64,000 bases of DNA, from contig JAKVCY010000114.1 in the NCBI GenBank assembly GCA_022448425.1, forward strand, positions 1 to 64,000. The letters run 5' to 3'. This DNA comes from Thalassotalea sp. Lineage in GTDB: Bacteria; Pseudomonadota; Gammaproteobacteria; Enterobacterales; Alteromonadaceae. Below the pieces are notes generated by a model. The model was not told the DNA's origin, did no database searches, and worked only from the letters and a program-made list of their open reading frames with translations. Positions within the stretch are counted from its first letter, which is position 1, and each line of letters opens with the position of its first letter. This document shows positions 1-8,537 of the stretch, piece by piece. The translations under genes and the position numbers were made by a program.

Positions 1-78
1 GCCTTGTTCAGTAACTAACTTAACGGCCTCTTCTCTAAACTCGTCGGTATACTTTCTTGGTTTTCTTCTTTGGGTCAT
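1..78 (-). mobile_element. IS3-family OrfA, N-terminal end, cut by window edge
   Basis: The reverse strand from 78 reads 26 codons beginning MTQRRKPRKYTDEFREEAV, the typical start of the helix-turn-helix OrfA of IS3/IS911-type elements; the rest lies outside the window. An AAGGTGTG ribosome-binding site precedes the start. OrfA supplies the DNA-binding half of the OrfAB transposase. The terminal inverted repeat should lie just beyond the start, roughly 100-140, but I could not fix its tip or a target duplication. Whether the element is intact cannot be seen. Confidence 0.75.
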
Positions 79-421
79 TTTCACACCTTTGTTATTGGAT
101 TAATTATCCTTCACAAAAGTGTGCGGTTCCATTTAATCAGACCAGTTTCGGCAAACAGTACTTCATGCACGTGTTCCCAAGTCTCACAAATAATTACATT
201 CACGTTGAAAGAGTATCTTCGAGGTAAGTCATTAGATTATCAACACAATGACATTACATAATTTTTACATTCAAAGGTTAAATAGTCAGATTACTTAGGT
301 TAGAATATCAACGAATCAAAATATTGATTGATCCTTTAATAAGTGTCAGCAATTTATACACATGCGTGTTTAGATAATCTCGATAAAATCCAAGCACATG
401 ATAAGTAGAGAGTTTTCTTGG
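79..421. other. Intergenic region between IS3 end and sigma-54 promoter
   Basis: No credible gene; ORFs of 63 and 64 aa here have no recognisable content. It probably contains the IS end (first ~60 bases). A palindrome AATCAAAATATTGATT lies at 314-329, about 100 bp upstream of the sigma-54 promoter, where an enhancer-binding protein site would be expected. That role is inference. Confidence 0.4.
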
Positions 422-437
422 TGGCACGGTGTTTGCT
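422..437 (+). promoter_or_regulatory. Sigma-54 (-24/-12) promoter of the PEP-CTERM gene
   Basis: TGGCACGGTGTTTGCT matches the RpoN consensus TGGCACG-N4-TTGC with correct spacing. Transcription would start about 12 bases downstream, leaving a leader of roughly 35-40 nt before the ATG at 486. PEP-CTERM genes in exosortase bacteria are known to be controlled by RpoN together with PrsK/PrsR, so the location makes sense. Confidence 0.8.
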
Positions 438-485
438 AAGCCATAAAAATTAGGAAGTACAAGATACAATTTTTCGGAGTTATTG

Positions 486-1370
486 ATGTTTAACGTTACC
501 AAGAATTTGACGCTTGCTGCTTTATTGCTTTGCTCTTCTCAAGCAATGGCCAGTATCACTTCATTTGGAACTATCACTGTTGGAAATGATACCTACGACA
601 GAAATGGAAGCCCGAATGAACCTACAACTAACTTTAATCAATTCACTGTTAGCGGCGCAAACGGACTCACTATTAATGTTTCAGGTTGGTCAGATACCCT
701 CAATGCAAACAATGCAGATGACCTAATCGAAAGAGTTACCGATTTCGATCGTAATGGAAATGGTTGGTCAATTGAGAATAGAGACGAGAATCCTAGTGAA
801 TACTGTGGATATCACCACTCAGCAGATAACATGAATTGTTTTAACCAAGCTTACACTGATTACGACTTTTTCTTGTTAGACTTTGGCAGCACAGAGGTTC
901 ACCTCACAGAAGTGTACTCAAGTTGGTTAGCTGGGAGCACTAATATTAACAGTCAAGATTCACAGCAAGTTTCTATTGCGGCACTGAATTCCAACCACAG
1001 CACAGACTTAACTAATAGTACGTTTGCTAGCTTACTTGGCAGTGCTCAAGGCTCGGCTAGCTACTCGTTCGGCAGCTCTGCTGGGCAAGCAGGTAGCAAT
1101 ATTGCAGGTTACTACGCAGATGTAGCAGGCATTAATAATGGCCAAGACGAGACAGCATTCTCTAGTAAATGGATAGTGAGTGCATACAATGAACTGTTTG
1201 GTGCTGCTTCGCATGGTACAGCAAACAACGATGGGTTTAAGCTAGCGGCTATAAACTTCACAACAGCGCCACAAAAACCACCAACAGGTGAAATTCCTGA
1301 ACCATCTACTTTCGCGCTAATGGCACTCGCATTAATCGGTTTGTCTAGGCAACGTTCACTGAAAAAGTAA
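486..1370 (+). CDS. PEP-CTERM sorting-domain protein
   Basis: Exported protein of about 294 aa with an N-terminal signal peptide (cleavage near AMA-SI) and a C-terminal tripartite sorting tag: a PEP motif (IPEPSTFAL), a hydrophobic helix and a basic end (RQRSLKK). The tag is recognised by exosortase (EpsH/XrtA), which releases the protein to the cell surface or exopolysaccharide matrix. The middle is rich in Asn, Ser, Thr and Asp, as is common in these proteins, and has no recognisable enzyme domain. The track begins at a TTG; the next codon, ATG at 486, sits behind CGGAG and is preferred. A hairpin terminator follows at once. No exosortase gene is in the window. Confidence 0.85.
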   Translation: MFNVTKNLTLAALLLCSSQAMASITSFGTITVGNDTYDRNGSPNEPTTNFNQFTVSGANGLTINVSGWSDTLNANNADDLIERVTDFDRNGNGWSIENRDENPSEYCGYHHSADNMNCFNQAYTDYDFFLLDFGSTEVHLTEVYSSWLAGSTNINSQDSQQVSIAALNSNHSTDLTNSTFASLLGSAQGSASYSFGSSAGQAGSNIAGYYADVAGINNGQDETAFSSKWIVSAYNELFGAASHGTANNDGFKLAAINFTTAPQKPPTGEIPEPSTFALMALALIGLSRQRSLKK

Positions 1371-1384
1371 TGGCACGATTTATT

Positions 1385-1413
1385 TAAAAAGATGGCTTTT
1401 GCCATCTTTTTTT
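1385..1413 (+). terminator. Intrinsic terminator after the PEP-CTERM gene
   Basis: AAAAAGATGGC pairs with GCCATCTTTTT across a four-base loop and is followed by a T-run, a strong rho-independent terminator. It separates the PEP-CTERM gene from prsT. Confidence 0.85.
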
Positions 1414-1474
1414 GTTTATACCCTGTTATTATTGTTCTAGTTAAAATTTATTAGTTTTACGCAAGGTTTACTAT

Positions 1475-4246
1475 ATGTACAAAGTTCCTTTACTTCTATT
1501 ATTGCTCGTAACTAACTATACTTTCTCTTCTGAATACCTCGAAAAAGCCCTAACTGCTTATCAAAAGCAAAATATCGAAGCTGCATATATTCATCTAAAA
1601 AATGCCTTGCAGGAGAATGATGAAAACCTACCAGCCAAAGTGCTTATGGGGCGAGTACTTCTTGATAAAGGTTTGTTTATAGATGGCATTCAAGAGTTTA
1701 ACGACGCACTAGCTTTAGGTGCAGATCCAAACCAGTTCATTTTTGAGCAAGTAAGAGCGATGCTTTTAGTTGGACGATATCAATCAATCATAGATTTACT
1801 AGAAAACCTTAAGCTGCAAAGAGATGTAGAAGTTAAAACCCTATTAATTAAAAGCAACGCATATATAGCTTTAGAAAAGGAAAGTGAAGCCCTACAGCCG
1901 CTTTTACGTGCGCAATCTATGGCGCCAAATGATATCAGCGTGCTTAGTTCATTAGTAAATTACCATATAAATCAAAGACAGCTTTCTCGTGCAAACGAGG
2001 GTTTAAACCAACTACGCAAATTAGCCCCTGAGAATAGCAAGATTTGGAATTTGATAGCTGAGTACTACAGCTCTCAGGGCGAACATGTGAAATCACTGGA
2101 GGCACTACAAAAAGCGCATACTCTCGATAGTGAAGACCCAGTTATAATGAGAGCTTTAGCGCATAAATTTACCGATTTGCGCATGCATGCAGAGGCTTTG
2201 TCGCTAGTAAATACTATTATCGAAAAAACTCCAAATGACCCCTATGCGCGGCTACTCAAAAGCCAATTGCTAACACAGAGCAATCAATTAGATGAAGCGC
2301 AACAGATTTTACAAGACATCAGTAGTAAGTTGTCATTACTTAGTGATGCACAGAAAAATAGCAACTCTTCTTTAGCTTATGTGTCTGGTACTGCTGCGTT
2401 TATGCAAGGTAACCTAGAAAAAGCCCAAAAAGAACTTACGTTTTACGTTAACGATAGGCCTGACGACCTAGCAGGTCTAAATATGCTGAGCACTATATTT
2501 ACCCAACAAGGTAAGCTTAACAGAGTAGAGGAGCTTCTTGAACGCAATGAGAAAATAGTACTTCGAGACCTAAACCTATCGCTTAAGTTATTTAGAGTTT
2601 ATTTAGCGAGTAACAAAGTCTTCAAAGCAAAAAATATACTGGAAGAGCTGGCAGATACCTACCCAAACAATCTACAGATCATCATCGCAAGATCTGACTA
2701 CTTAGCAAAGAGTAAAAGGTTTGAGGGAGCTATTGAACTTTTAAACAGCTATAAACCAGAGAAGGTAACTGCCAGCTATGTTCTCGCCAAAGGCCTTATT
2801 TATATGGAAATGGGTGAGCTAGAAAATGCAAGTAAGATAGCAGATAGGTTACTTGAGCTTGGGCCTGACAATAATAGCTTTAAGAATTTTAAAGGTGTAA
2901 TAGCCCTTCGCCAGAAGCAATTGCAAAAAGCGACATCTATATTCGAAGACATTTTATCAACTTCACCAAATAGCTATACAAGTGCTTTTAACTTGGCCAA
3001 CGCTCTGGCACAGCAGAACAAGCGCAATGAAGCTCTAGAGATAGTGAATAAGTTAGTAAGCCAAAACCATACACAAGGCGAGCTGTTGCTTTTAAAGTCC
3101 AAACTAGAGAGAGATACTAATGATAAAGAGAGTGCGATTAAAACGATAGAGTTATTATTGAAAGACGATGGCTATAATGTTGCAGCGCTAGAACTTTTGA
3201 TGGACCTTCAATACCAATCTGGAGACTACGACGCTTCACTTGCGACAATTGATAAACTAAATGATATCGTTTTTTTAGAGCCTAAACACCTTGTCTATCA
3301 GGCTAACATTTATATTAGGCAAGGAAAGTTAGAACAAACAGAAAGACCTCTCGGCATTTTACTTGGATTGGCTGAACAACCTAGCCATTTTTATGAAGTA
3401 AGCCGCCTTTATGCCGACGCAAATGATAAGACAAGCGCTTATAACACTATCGAGAAAGCACTTTTGTTGGAACCCAGAAATCAACTCTATTTACTTACTC
3501 AAGCAAAACTCGCCATTGACATCCATAGCTCTACCACAACTAAATCATTAATAGACAAGTTGGATGCAATGTTTCCAAATGACCCCAACGTCGCTCTCTT
3601 AAAAGGTGACTACTGGTTAAAACAGTCTGAATTCAAGCAGGCGATGAATTTCTATAACATTGCGCTAAGCCTTGATAGCCGATTTGAGCAAGCTATCGCT
3701 AAACTGTACTTTCTGGCCAACCAAGGTGTGGGTGGGGAATCTTTTGAACAAAACTTAGAGAAGTTGCTCGCAAAAAATCAAACGTCGCCGCTTGCTAGAA
3801 ACTTTCTAGCAGATTTTTATTTAAATAGTGGTCAACTAGACAAAGCCAAACCTCACTACGAGGAATTGTTGAGTTTAGAGACTGCAAATCACATTAATAT
3901 ATTGAATAACTTAGCAAACATTTACCTAACGAGTGATCTCGAAAAAGCCAAAGAACTAATCGAGCAAGCCATCTCAATTGCTCCTATTTCGCCAGAATAC
4001 ATTGATACGTTAGGTTGGATATTGTCGAAACAAGGTGACTACAAACAGGCGCTAGAAAAGCTAAGAAATGCTTACGCCTTAAATTCTAATAACCCAAGTA
4101 TTCTTTACCATTTAGCCTATACACTCCACAAACTTGGCCGAAATGAAGAAGCAGTTGCTGAACTAGACAAAGCACTATCGATAAGTGGAAATTTTATTGA
4201 AAGGCAAGAGGCCGAAAGCCTAAGAGACATTATATCTAACACCTAA
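1475..4246 (+). CDS. prsT: PEP-CTERM system TPR-repeat protein PrsT
   Basis: A 923-aa exported protein made almost entirely of tetratricopeptide repeats (for example ALEKLRNAYALNSNNPSILY near the C-terminus) after a short signal sequence (MYKVPLLLLLLVTNYTFSS). Length, all-TPR layout and its place beside a PEP-CTERM gene match the PrsT family (PEP-CTERM system TPR-repeat lipoprotein), which accompanies exosortase/EPS loci. Such TPR arrays usually scaffold protein complexes; PrsT's exact role is unsettled. Many family members have a lipobox Cys; none is obvious here. AAGG lies 8 nt before the ATG. A strong terminator follows the gene. Confidence 0.8.
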   Translation: MYKVPLLLLLLVTNYTFSSEYLEKALTAYQKQNIEAAYIHLKNALQENDENLPAKVLMGRVLLDKGLFIDGIQEFNDALALGADPNQFIFEQVRAMLLVGRYQSIIDLLENLKLQRDVEVKTLLIKSNAYIALEKESEALQPLLRAQSMAPNDISVLSSLVNYHINQRQLSRANEGLNQLRKLAPENSKIWNLIAEYYSSQGEHVKSLEALQKAHTLDSEDPVIMRALAHKFTDLRMHAEALSLVNTIIEKTPNDPYARLLKSQLLTQSNQLDEAQQILQDISSKLSLLSDAQKNSNSSLAYVSGTAAFMQGNLEKAQKELTFYVNDRPDDLAGLNMLSTIFTQQGKLNRVEELLERNEKIVLRDLNLSLKLFRVYLASNKVFKAKNILEELADTYPNNLQIIIARSDYLAKSKRFEGAIELLNSYKPEKVTASYVLAKGLIYMEMGELENASKIADRLLELGPDNNSFKNFKGVIALRQKQLQKATSIFEDILSTSPNSYTSAFNLANALAQQNKRNEALEIVNKLVSQNHTQGELLLLKSKLERDTNDKESAIKTIELLLKDDGYNVAALELLMDLQYQSGDYDASLATIDKLNDIVFLEPKHLVYQANIYIRQGKLEQTERPLGILLGLAEQPSHFYEVSRLYADANDKTSAYNTIEKALLLEPRNQLYLLTQAKLAIDIHSSTTTKSLIDKLDAMFPNDPNVALLKGDYWLKQSEFKQAMNFYNIALSLDSRFEQAIAKLYFLANQGVGGESFEQNLEKLLAKNQTSPLARNFLADFYLNSGQLDKAKPHYEELLSLETANHINILNNLANIYLTSDLEKAKELIEQAISIAPISPEYIDTLGWILSKQGDYKQALEKLRNAYALNSNNPSILYHLAYTLHKLGRNEEAVAELDKALSISGNFIERQEAESLRDIISNT

Positions 4247-4272
4247 AAAAGGGGCTTTCGCCCCTTTTTTTA
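4243..4272. terminator. Bidirectional terminator between prsT and mmsA
   Basis: AAAAAAGGGGC and GCCCCTTTTTT form a GC-rich stem with a short loop and T-runs on both strands. It lies between the convergent ends of prsT and mmsA. Confidence 0.85.
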
Positions 4273-4294
4273 ATATCACTAAACCGTATTAATA

Positions 4295-5797
4295 CTATTT
4301 CAGACTAATCGTTGTGTGTACTTCGGAACCAGCTTGATGATCTGGTTCAAACCATCTGGCGGTTACAGACTTAGTTTGTGTCCAAAAACTGATAACTTGT
4401 TTACCGTTTGGTCCTAAATCACCTAACTTTGACGCTCTCGAGCCGGTAAAGCTGAAATAAGCCACAGGAACAGGAATTGGCACGTTAATACCAATTTGAC
4501 CAACATCAATATCGTTTTCAAATTTTCTAGCGTTGTAACCACTCGACGTAAATATTGACGTGCCATTGCCATTGGGGTTTGCATTAATAATTTCGATGGC
4601 TTCATCTAAAGTTTCTGCCTCAAGTACACAAAGCACTGGACCGAAAATCTCTTGAGTATAGATATCCATGTCAGCATTTACACCACTAAACATAGTAGGG
4701 CCAACAAAGTTGCCTTGTTCATAGCCAACAACGACACAGTTTCTGCCGTCAACAAGCAAGTTAGCACCTTGCGCTACGCCTGTGTCAATTAAGCCTTCAA
4801 TACGAGCTTTCGCTTGTGGAGATACAACCGGCCCTAAGTCAGCATCTCGCTGGCTACCAGGACCCACTTTCATTAATTTTGCGCGCTCTGCAATTTCAGG
4901 CAGCCAGCTGCGTGCCTCACCAACTAAGACAGTGACAGGGTTTGCCATACAGCGCTGCCCCGCTGCGCCAAACGCTGAACCTAGTAAGTCGTTAATAGCA
5001 CGATCTTTATTGGCATCAGGCATGATGACCATATGGTTTTTGGCGCCCATCATAGCTTGCGCGCGCTTGCCGTACTTACTCGCATGGTTGTATACATGAG
5101 TACCTACATGCGTTGAACCGATAAAAGATACTGCTTTTACGTCAGGGTGCTCACACAATGCATTAACAGCATCAGCACCGCCATGCACTACATTTAACAC
5201 GCCAGCTGGAACACCTGCCTCTAGAGCAAGCTCAACAAAGCGAATCGTTGATGACGGATCTTGCTCTGATGGCTTAAGGACAAATGTATTACCGCAAGCG
5301 ATTGCAGGCGGGAACATGAATGCAGGTAACATCACTGGGAAGTTAAATGCGGTAATACCAACACCAACGCCAAGTGGCTTATTCAGAGTATATACATCTA
5401 CGCCTGTTGCCGCGTTATTTGCCATTTCACCAAGCTGAAGGCGCGTTATCGAACAAGCGTTCTCTACAGCCTCTAATGCACGACCTACTTCACCTTCTGC
5501 ATCTGGCAATGTTTTGCCGTGCTCAAGCGTAATTAGCTCAGCAATCTCAGCGGTATGCTGACGCACTAGCTCTTGGAATTTAAGCATTATACGCATACGC
5601 TGAGTTAGTGATACTTTAGACCACGATTTAAACGCTGCCTGCGCCGATGCAACTGCAGCCTCTACTTCTTCAGGCGTCGCCAAAGGCACTTGAGCAACGA
5701 CTTCTTGCGTTGCAGGGTTTAATACATCTAGCCATTCGGTAGTTGTTGATTGAACCTGTTTTCCGTCAATAATTAGGGGGATTTTTTTAATGCTCAT
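4295..5797 (-). CDS. mmsA: Methylmalonate-semialdehyde dehydrogenase (CoA-acylating)
   Basis: A 500-aa aldehyde dehydrogenase of the CoA-acylating MmsA type. It converts methylmalonate semialdehyde to propionyl-CoA and malonate semialdehyde to acetyl-CoA in valine and inositol/beta-alanine breakdown. Visible family marks are FNFPVMLP and [11 protein letters not shown] in the NAD-binding region, FIGST, and the catalytic Cys in GQRCMA near residue 285. Length is normal for MmsA. The rest of the valine pathway is not adjacent. The gene is divergent from a LysR-type gene whose product may control it (inference). Confidence 0.88.
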   Translation of the reverse strand: MSIKKIPLIIDGKQVQSTTTEWLDVLNPATQEVVAQVPLATPEEVEAAVASAQAAFKSWSKVSLTQRMRIMLKFQELVRQHTAEIAELITLEHGKTLPDAEGEVGRALEAVENACSITRLQLGEMANNAATGVDVYTLNKPLGVGVGITAFNFPVMLPAFMFPPAIACGNTFVLKPSEQDPSSTIRFVELALEAGVPAGVLNVVHGGADAVNALCEHPDVKAVSFIGSTHVGTHVYNHASKYGKRAQAMMGAKNHMVIMPDANKDRAINDLLGSAFGAAGQRCMANPVTVLVGEARSWLPEIAERAKLMKVGPGSQRDADLGPVVSPQAKARIEGLIDTGVAQGANLLVDGRNCVVVGYEQGNFVGPTMFSGVNADMDIYTQEIFGPVLCVLEAETLDEAIEIINANPNGNGTSIFTSSGYNARKFENDIDVGQIGINVPIPVPVAYFSFTGSRASKLGDLGPNGKQVISFWTQTKSVTARWFEPDHQAGSEVHTTISLK

Positions 5798-5928
5798 AAC
5801 GAACTAAGCTCTCTGATTTGCATATTCTTGCAGCTAACTTAGAACCCAACACCATCAATAACAACCCACATAAATGCAAAGTAGCTTGTATATTTGCAAC
5901 GAAATAAAGCAAGCGTATAATTACAGGA

Positions 5929-6819
5929 ATGAATTGGAATGATATTAGAATCTTTTTGGAAGTTGCGAGAACCGAAACCTTAACCGTTGCGGCAAAGCGA
6001 TTAACCATGGATCCTTCCACCGTGTCTCGTAGGCTTCACCACCTTGAAGAAAGTCTTTCTGCGCAATTATTTGAACGTTCTGCCAATGGTCATACACTTA
6101 CCCAAGATGGTGAAAGGCTGCTAATTTCAGCTCGGAGAATGGAACAAGACGCTAAAACTGCTTATGAGCAAATAGCACATCACAATTTGGGGAGCAGTGG
6201 AAAAGTACGGATAGGTGTAACGGAAGCGTTTGGCAACTTCTTTATCGCTCCTCATTTAAATGAGCTTAAACACGCATATCCAGACATTACGATTGACCTG
6301 TTGCCTTTTGCTCGTGACGTAAAAATAAGTAGGAACGAAGCAGACATCGCGATTGCCATTGAAAGACCTAAAAGCACATCAATGATTGTGACTAAACTTA
6401 CGGATTATAAGCTTCAACTTTATGTGTCGAAATCTCTTTTACCCCGATTAACGCTAGAGAGCATAGATGATTTACCCAATCAACCTTGGGTAACCTATGT
6501 AGAAGATCTTATCTTTTCAGAGCAGCTGAGCTATTTAAATGAAATATCAAAAGACATCGAGCCGCAGTTTCGTAGCACCAGTGTAGTCGGACAATACACA
6601 GCAATTAAATCGGGATTAGGCTTAGGCATACTTCCTTGCTTCATGGGGGAAAATGACGAGAATTTAGTTAAGCTCTTTCCTGAAGAGATAAGTATTCAAC
6701 GAAGTTTCTGGCTGATTACACACCCAGAGTTGAAGCGATTAAAGCGGGTTGCTAATGTGTGGGAGTATTTAAAATCGCTAGTAAAAAAACACCAGGCCCT
6801 TTTGATGCCGGAAGGCTGA
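5929..6819 (+). CDS. LysR-family transcriptional regulator, divergent from mmsA
   Basis: A 296-aa LysR-type regulator. An N-terminal winged helix-turn-helix (AAKRLTMDPSTVSRRLHHLE, residues ~20-40) is followed by a periplasmic-binding-like effector domain (VRIGVTEAFGNFFIAP onward). It is transcribed away from mmsA across a 131-bp gap, the usual arrangement for a LysR gene and its target, so control of mmsA is a reasonable guess. CAGGA directly abuts the ATG, so start spacing is tight. The effector is unknown. Confidence 0.85.
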   Translation: MNWNDIRIFLEVARTETLTVAAKRLTMDPSTVSRRLHHLEESLSAQLFERSANGHTLTQDGERLLISARRMEQDAKTAYEQIAHHNLGSSGKVRIGVTEAFGNFFIAPHLNELKHAYPDITIDLLPFARDVKISRNEADIAIAIERPKSTSMIVTKLTDYKLQLYVSKSLLPRLTLESIDDLPNQPWVTYVEDLIFSEQLSYLNEISKDIEPQFRSTSVVGQYTAIKSGLGLGILPCFMGENDENLVKLFPEEISIQRSFWLITHPELKRLKRVANVWEYLKSLVKKHQALLMPEG

Positions 6820-6829
6820 GATTTAAGTA

Positions 6830-6852
6830 GCGATAATCGTTATGATTATCGC
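6830..6852. terminator. Hairpin between convergent genes
   Basis: GCGATAATC and GATTATCGC form a perfect 9-bp stem around a 5-nt loop, overlapping the stop codon of the minus-strand acetyltransferase. There is no T-run, so its use as a terminator for either gene is uncertain. Confidence 0.45.
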
Positions 6853-7358
6853 GTAAGTTCAAAAGCAGTAATCAACTCTTCTTCTGGCCCTTTCACTGGT
6901 TCGATAGACTTAAACCCCAGCTTAAGCAATAGATTTTGTGACCCCGTGTTGGCCTCGTTGGTAATGCCCATGATGTTCTTAAAACTATTGTAATGGGACA
7001 ACACACCCTGTGCAGCTTCAAATGTATAACCTTTACGATAGTGTTCAGGCAGTAAGGCATAGCCCAAATCTGGATATGGAAGAAATTCTCGTTTTAATAG
7101 CCCGCACACACCTACTTTCTGACCAGCCTTTTCCTCTAAATGACCTTCAGGTTTTAGCGTTATCAGCAGCATACTGAAGCCTAGCTCTTGGTGAGTTTTC
7201 ATCAATTGCTCAACATGCGCTCGTGCTTGTTCTTCAGTTTTTACATTTTTATCGCCAATATTTTCAATGAAATCTGGCTGGTTTAATAAATTAAGCATAA
7301 AAGGCCAATCTTCTATCGTTAGAGGCCTCAGTATTAGTCGTTCCGTTTTAATCATCAT
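6846..7358 (-). CDS. GNAT-family N-acetyltransferase (RimJ/RimL-like)
   Basis: A 170-aa acetyltransferase beginning TERLILRPL, the hallmark of the RimJ/RimL/SpeG-like GNAT branch. Other marks are LGYALLPEHYRKGYTFEAAQ (acetyl-CoA-binding region) and TGSQNLLLKLGFK near the C-terminus. Substrates in this branch include ribosomal proteins, amino acids and drugs; none can be chosen from sequence. Its ATG overlaps the stop of the upstream DTW gene by four bases (ATGA), so the two are translationally coupled. Confidence 0.8.
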   Translation of the reverse strand: MMIKTERLILRPLTIEDWPFMLNLLNQPDFIENIGDKNVKTEEQARAHVEQLMKTHQELGFSMLLITLKPEGHLEEKAGQKVGVCGLLKREFLPYPDLGYALLPEHYRKGYTFEAAQGVLSHYNSFKNIMGITNEANTGSQNLLLKLGFKSIEPVKGPEEELITAFELTR

Positions 7359-8161
7359 TTATATTCCTTTTGGCAAAATAGTCTATACTCCGCGAGCGCA
7401 TCATCCCTACCCCGGTTAAGCTGACAAACGCTTTTTTGATATTGGTAGTTAAACACGTCAAACCATAAAGCTAAATGCTCTGCACTTGCGTGGTCACCTT
7501 TTACAGCCAAGGCCTTTGCCGCAACCTGAGCTGTTGCAAATTGGTTCTCTATTTGTGCTTCTCGAATGTAGTGGGTTTTACTTTCTTCGTTGAAACTTAA
7601 CATGGGCAGTTCAGCTAAATAAGGGCTTTTTCGAAACATTTTCTTGGCTTCTCGCCAACTGCCATCAAGTAGGATAAATAGCGGAATTTTGTTTGATAAA
7701 TGCGTCTCTGGTAACACCTCTTCATAAACAACTTGCCTCGGACCAGCATACTGGCTTGGAAACACAACCATAGGCATATAGTTAGCGTCATTAATCAAGG
7801 CTAACATATTCTCATCCGGCTCCGTTCGCGACCAAATGAATGCATGTGTATCAGACACTACATCAGCAATAAGCCTTGCGGTGTTACTAGGCTTCAATAC
7901 CTCAGCATCATGCATAATAATCAAGAATGCTGCAGTCGATTTGCTCATATGGCGGAGCTGACAGATACAATTTTTCACTGCCATTTGACAGTATTCACAT
8001 CGAACGACTTGTTTTCCACGCGCGTTAAACGGTTTGGTACTTTGCTGCTTTCTAGACTTGTACAACGCCTGGATACTGTGAAAGTTGACTTTTTGTCCTG
8101 TCATTAAAGATTTTGTGCTCGTGTTTAAATATGGTAAAACGTAATCCTTAGCCCGAGACAT
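7355..8161 (-). CDS. DTW-domain tRNA-uridine aminocarboxypropyltransferase (TapT-like)
   Basis: A 268-aa DTW-domain protein. Family members (TapT/YfiP in E. coli) transfer the 3-amino-3-carboxypropyl group from S-adenosylmethionine to uridine in tRNA, forming acp3U. The four-Cys segment CEYCQMAVKNCIC (residues ~54-66) is the family zinc-ribbon-like motif, and LDGSWREAKKM carries the DTW core in its DGSW form. The first ~50 residues precede the conserved domain, so an internal start (MTGQKV) is possible. It is co-transcribed with the overlapping GNAT gene. The exact tRNA position modified is inferred from E. coli. Confidence 0.75.
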   Translation of the reverse strand: MSRAKDYVLPYLNTSTKSLMTGQKVNFHSIQALYKSRKQQSTKPFNARGKQVVRCEYCQMAVKNCICQLRHMSKSTAAFLIIMHDAEVLKPSNTARLIADVVSDTHAFIWSRTEPDENMLALINDANYMPMVVFPSQYAGPRQVVYEEVLPETHLSNKIPLFILLDGSWREAKKMFRKSPYLAELPMLSFNEESKTHYIREAQIENQFATAQVAAKALAVKGDHASAEHLALWFDVFNYQYQKSVCQLNRGRDDALAEYRLFCQKEYK

Positions 8162-8209
8162 GGCGAAACCGTTCGGTATAGCGTTAGTTTTTGAAGAAAT
8201 GAATTAGCT

Positions 8210-8506
8210 ATGAAGTTTACGCATTACAACCTTGGATTTCTAGATAAAGATCAGATAGTAGAAATTGGTTTAAAAGGCAATGCTACCAATGTTTTTTTGA
8301 TGCAGTCGACTCAATTCGCTCATTACAAAAAAACAGGGGAAAGGCATGGTGTTGGTGGGTTGTTTCGACATACGCCAGTAAGGCTAAAAGTGCCCCATTC
8401 GGGCTACTGGCTTTTGACATTAGACTTTGGCGGTTTCGCTGGCAAGGTCGACAGCCATGTCGAGGTATACCCTGCCAACTATTTCAATCATATAGCGACT
8501 AAATGA
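8210..8506 (+). CDS. DUF1883-domain protein
   Basis: A 98-aa protein matching DUF1883 from end to end: a KFTHYNLGFLDKDQIVEI start, NVFLMQSTQF in the middle, and the PVRLKVPHSGYW and GGFAGKVD motifs. The fold is a small beta-sandwich; in some larger proteins the domain accompanies TIR modules. No signal peptide. It diverges from the DTW gene across ~50 bp and converges with the YggN-like gene. Function unknown. Confidence 0.8.
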   Translation: MKFTHYNLGFLDKDQIVEIGLKGNATNVFLMQSTQFAHYKKTGERHGVGGLFRHTPVRLKVPHSGYWLLTLDFGGFAGKVDSHVEVYPANYFNHIATK

Positions 8507-8537
8507 ATCCTTTAACTAGTCATTTTGCACACCGTAA

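Noticed and set aside
70-502. ORFs of 63 aa (+) and 64 aa (-) upstream of the PEP-CTERM gene
   Set aside because: No ribosome-binding site or family; they overlap the IS edge and the sigma-54 promoter.
5929-6819. MmsR as name for the LysR gene beside mmsA
   Set aside because: MmsR is an AraC-type regulator in Pseudomonas; this one is LysR-type, so the symbol would mislead.
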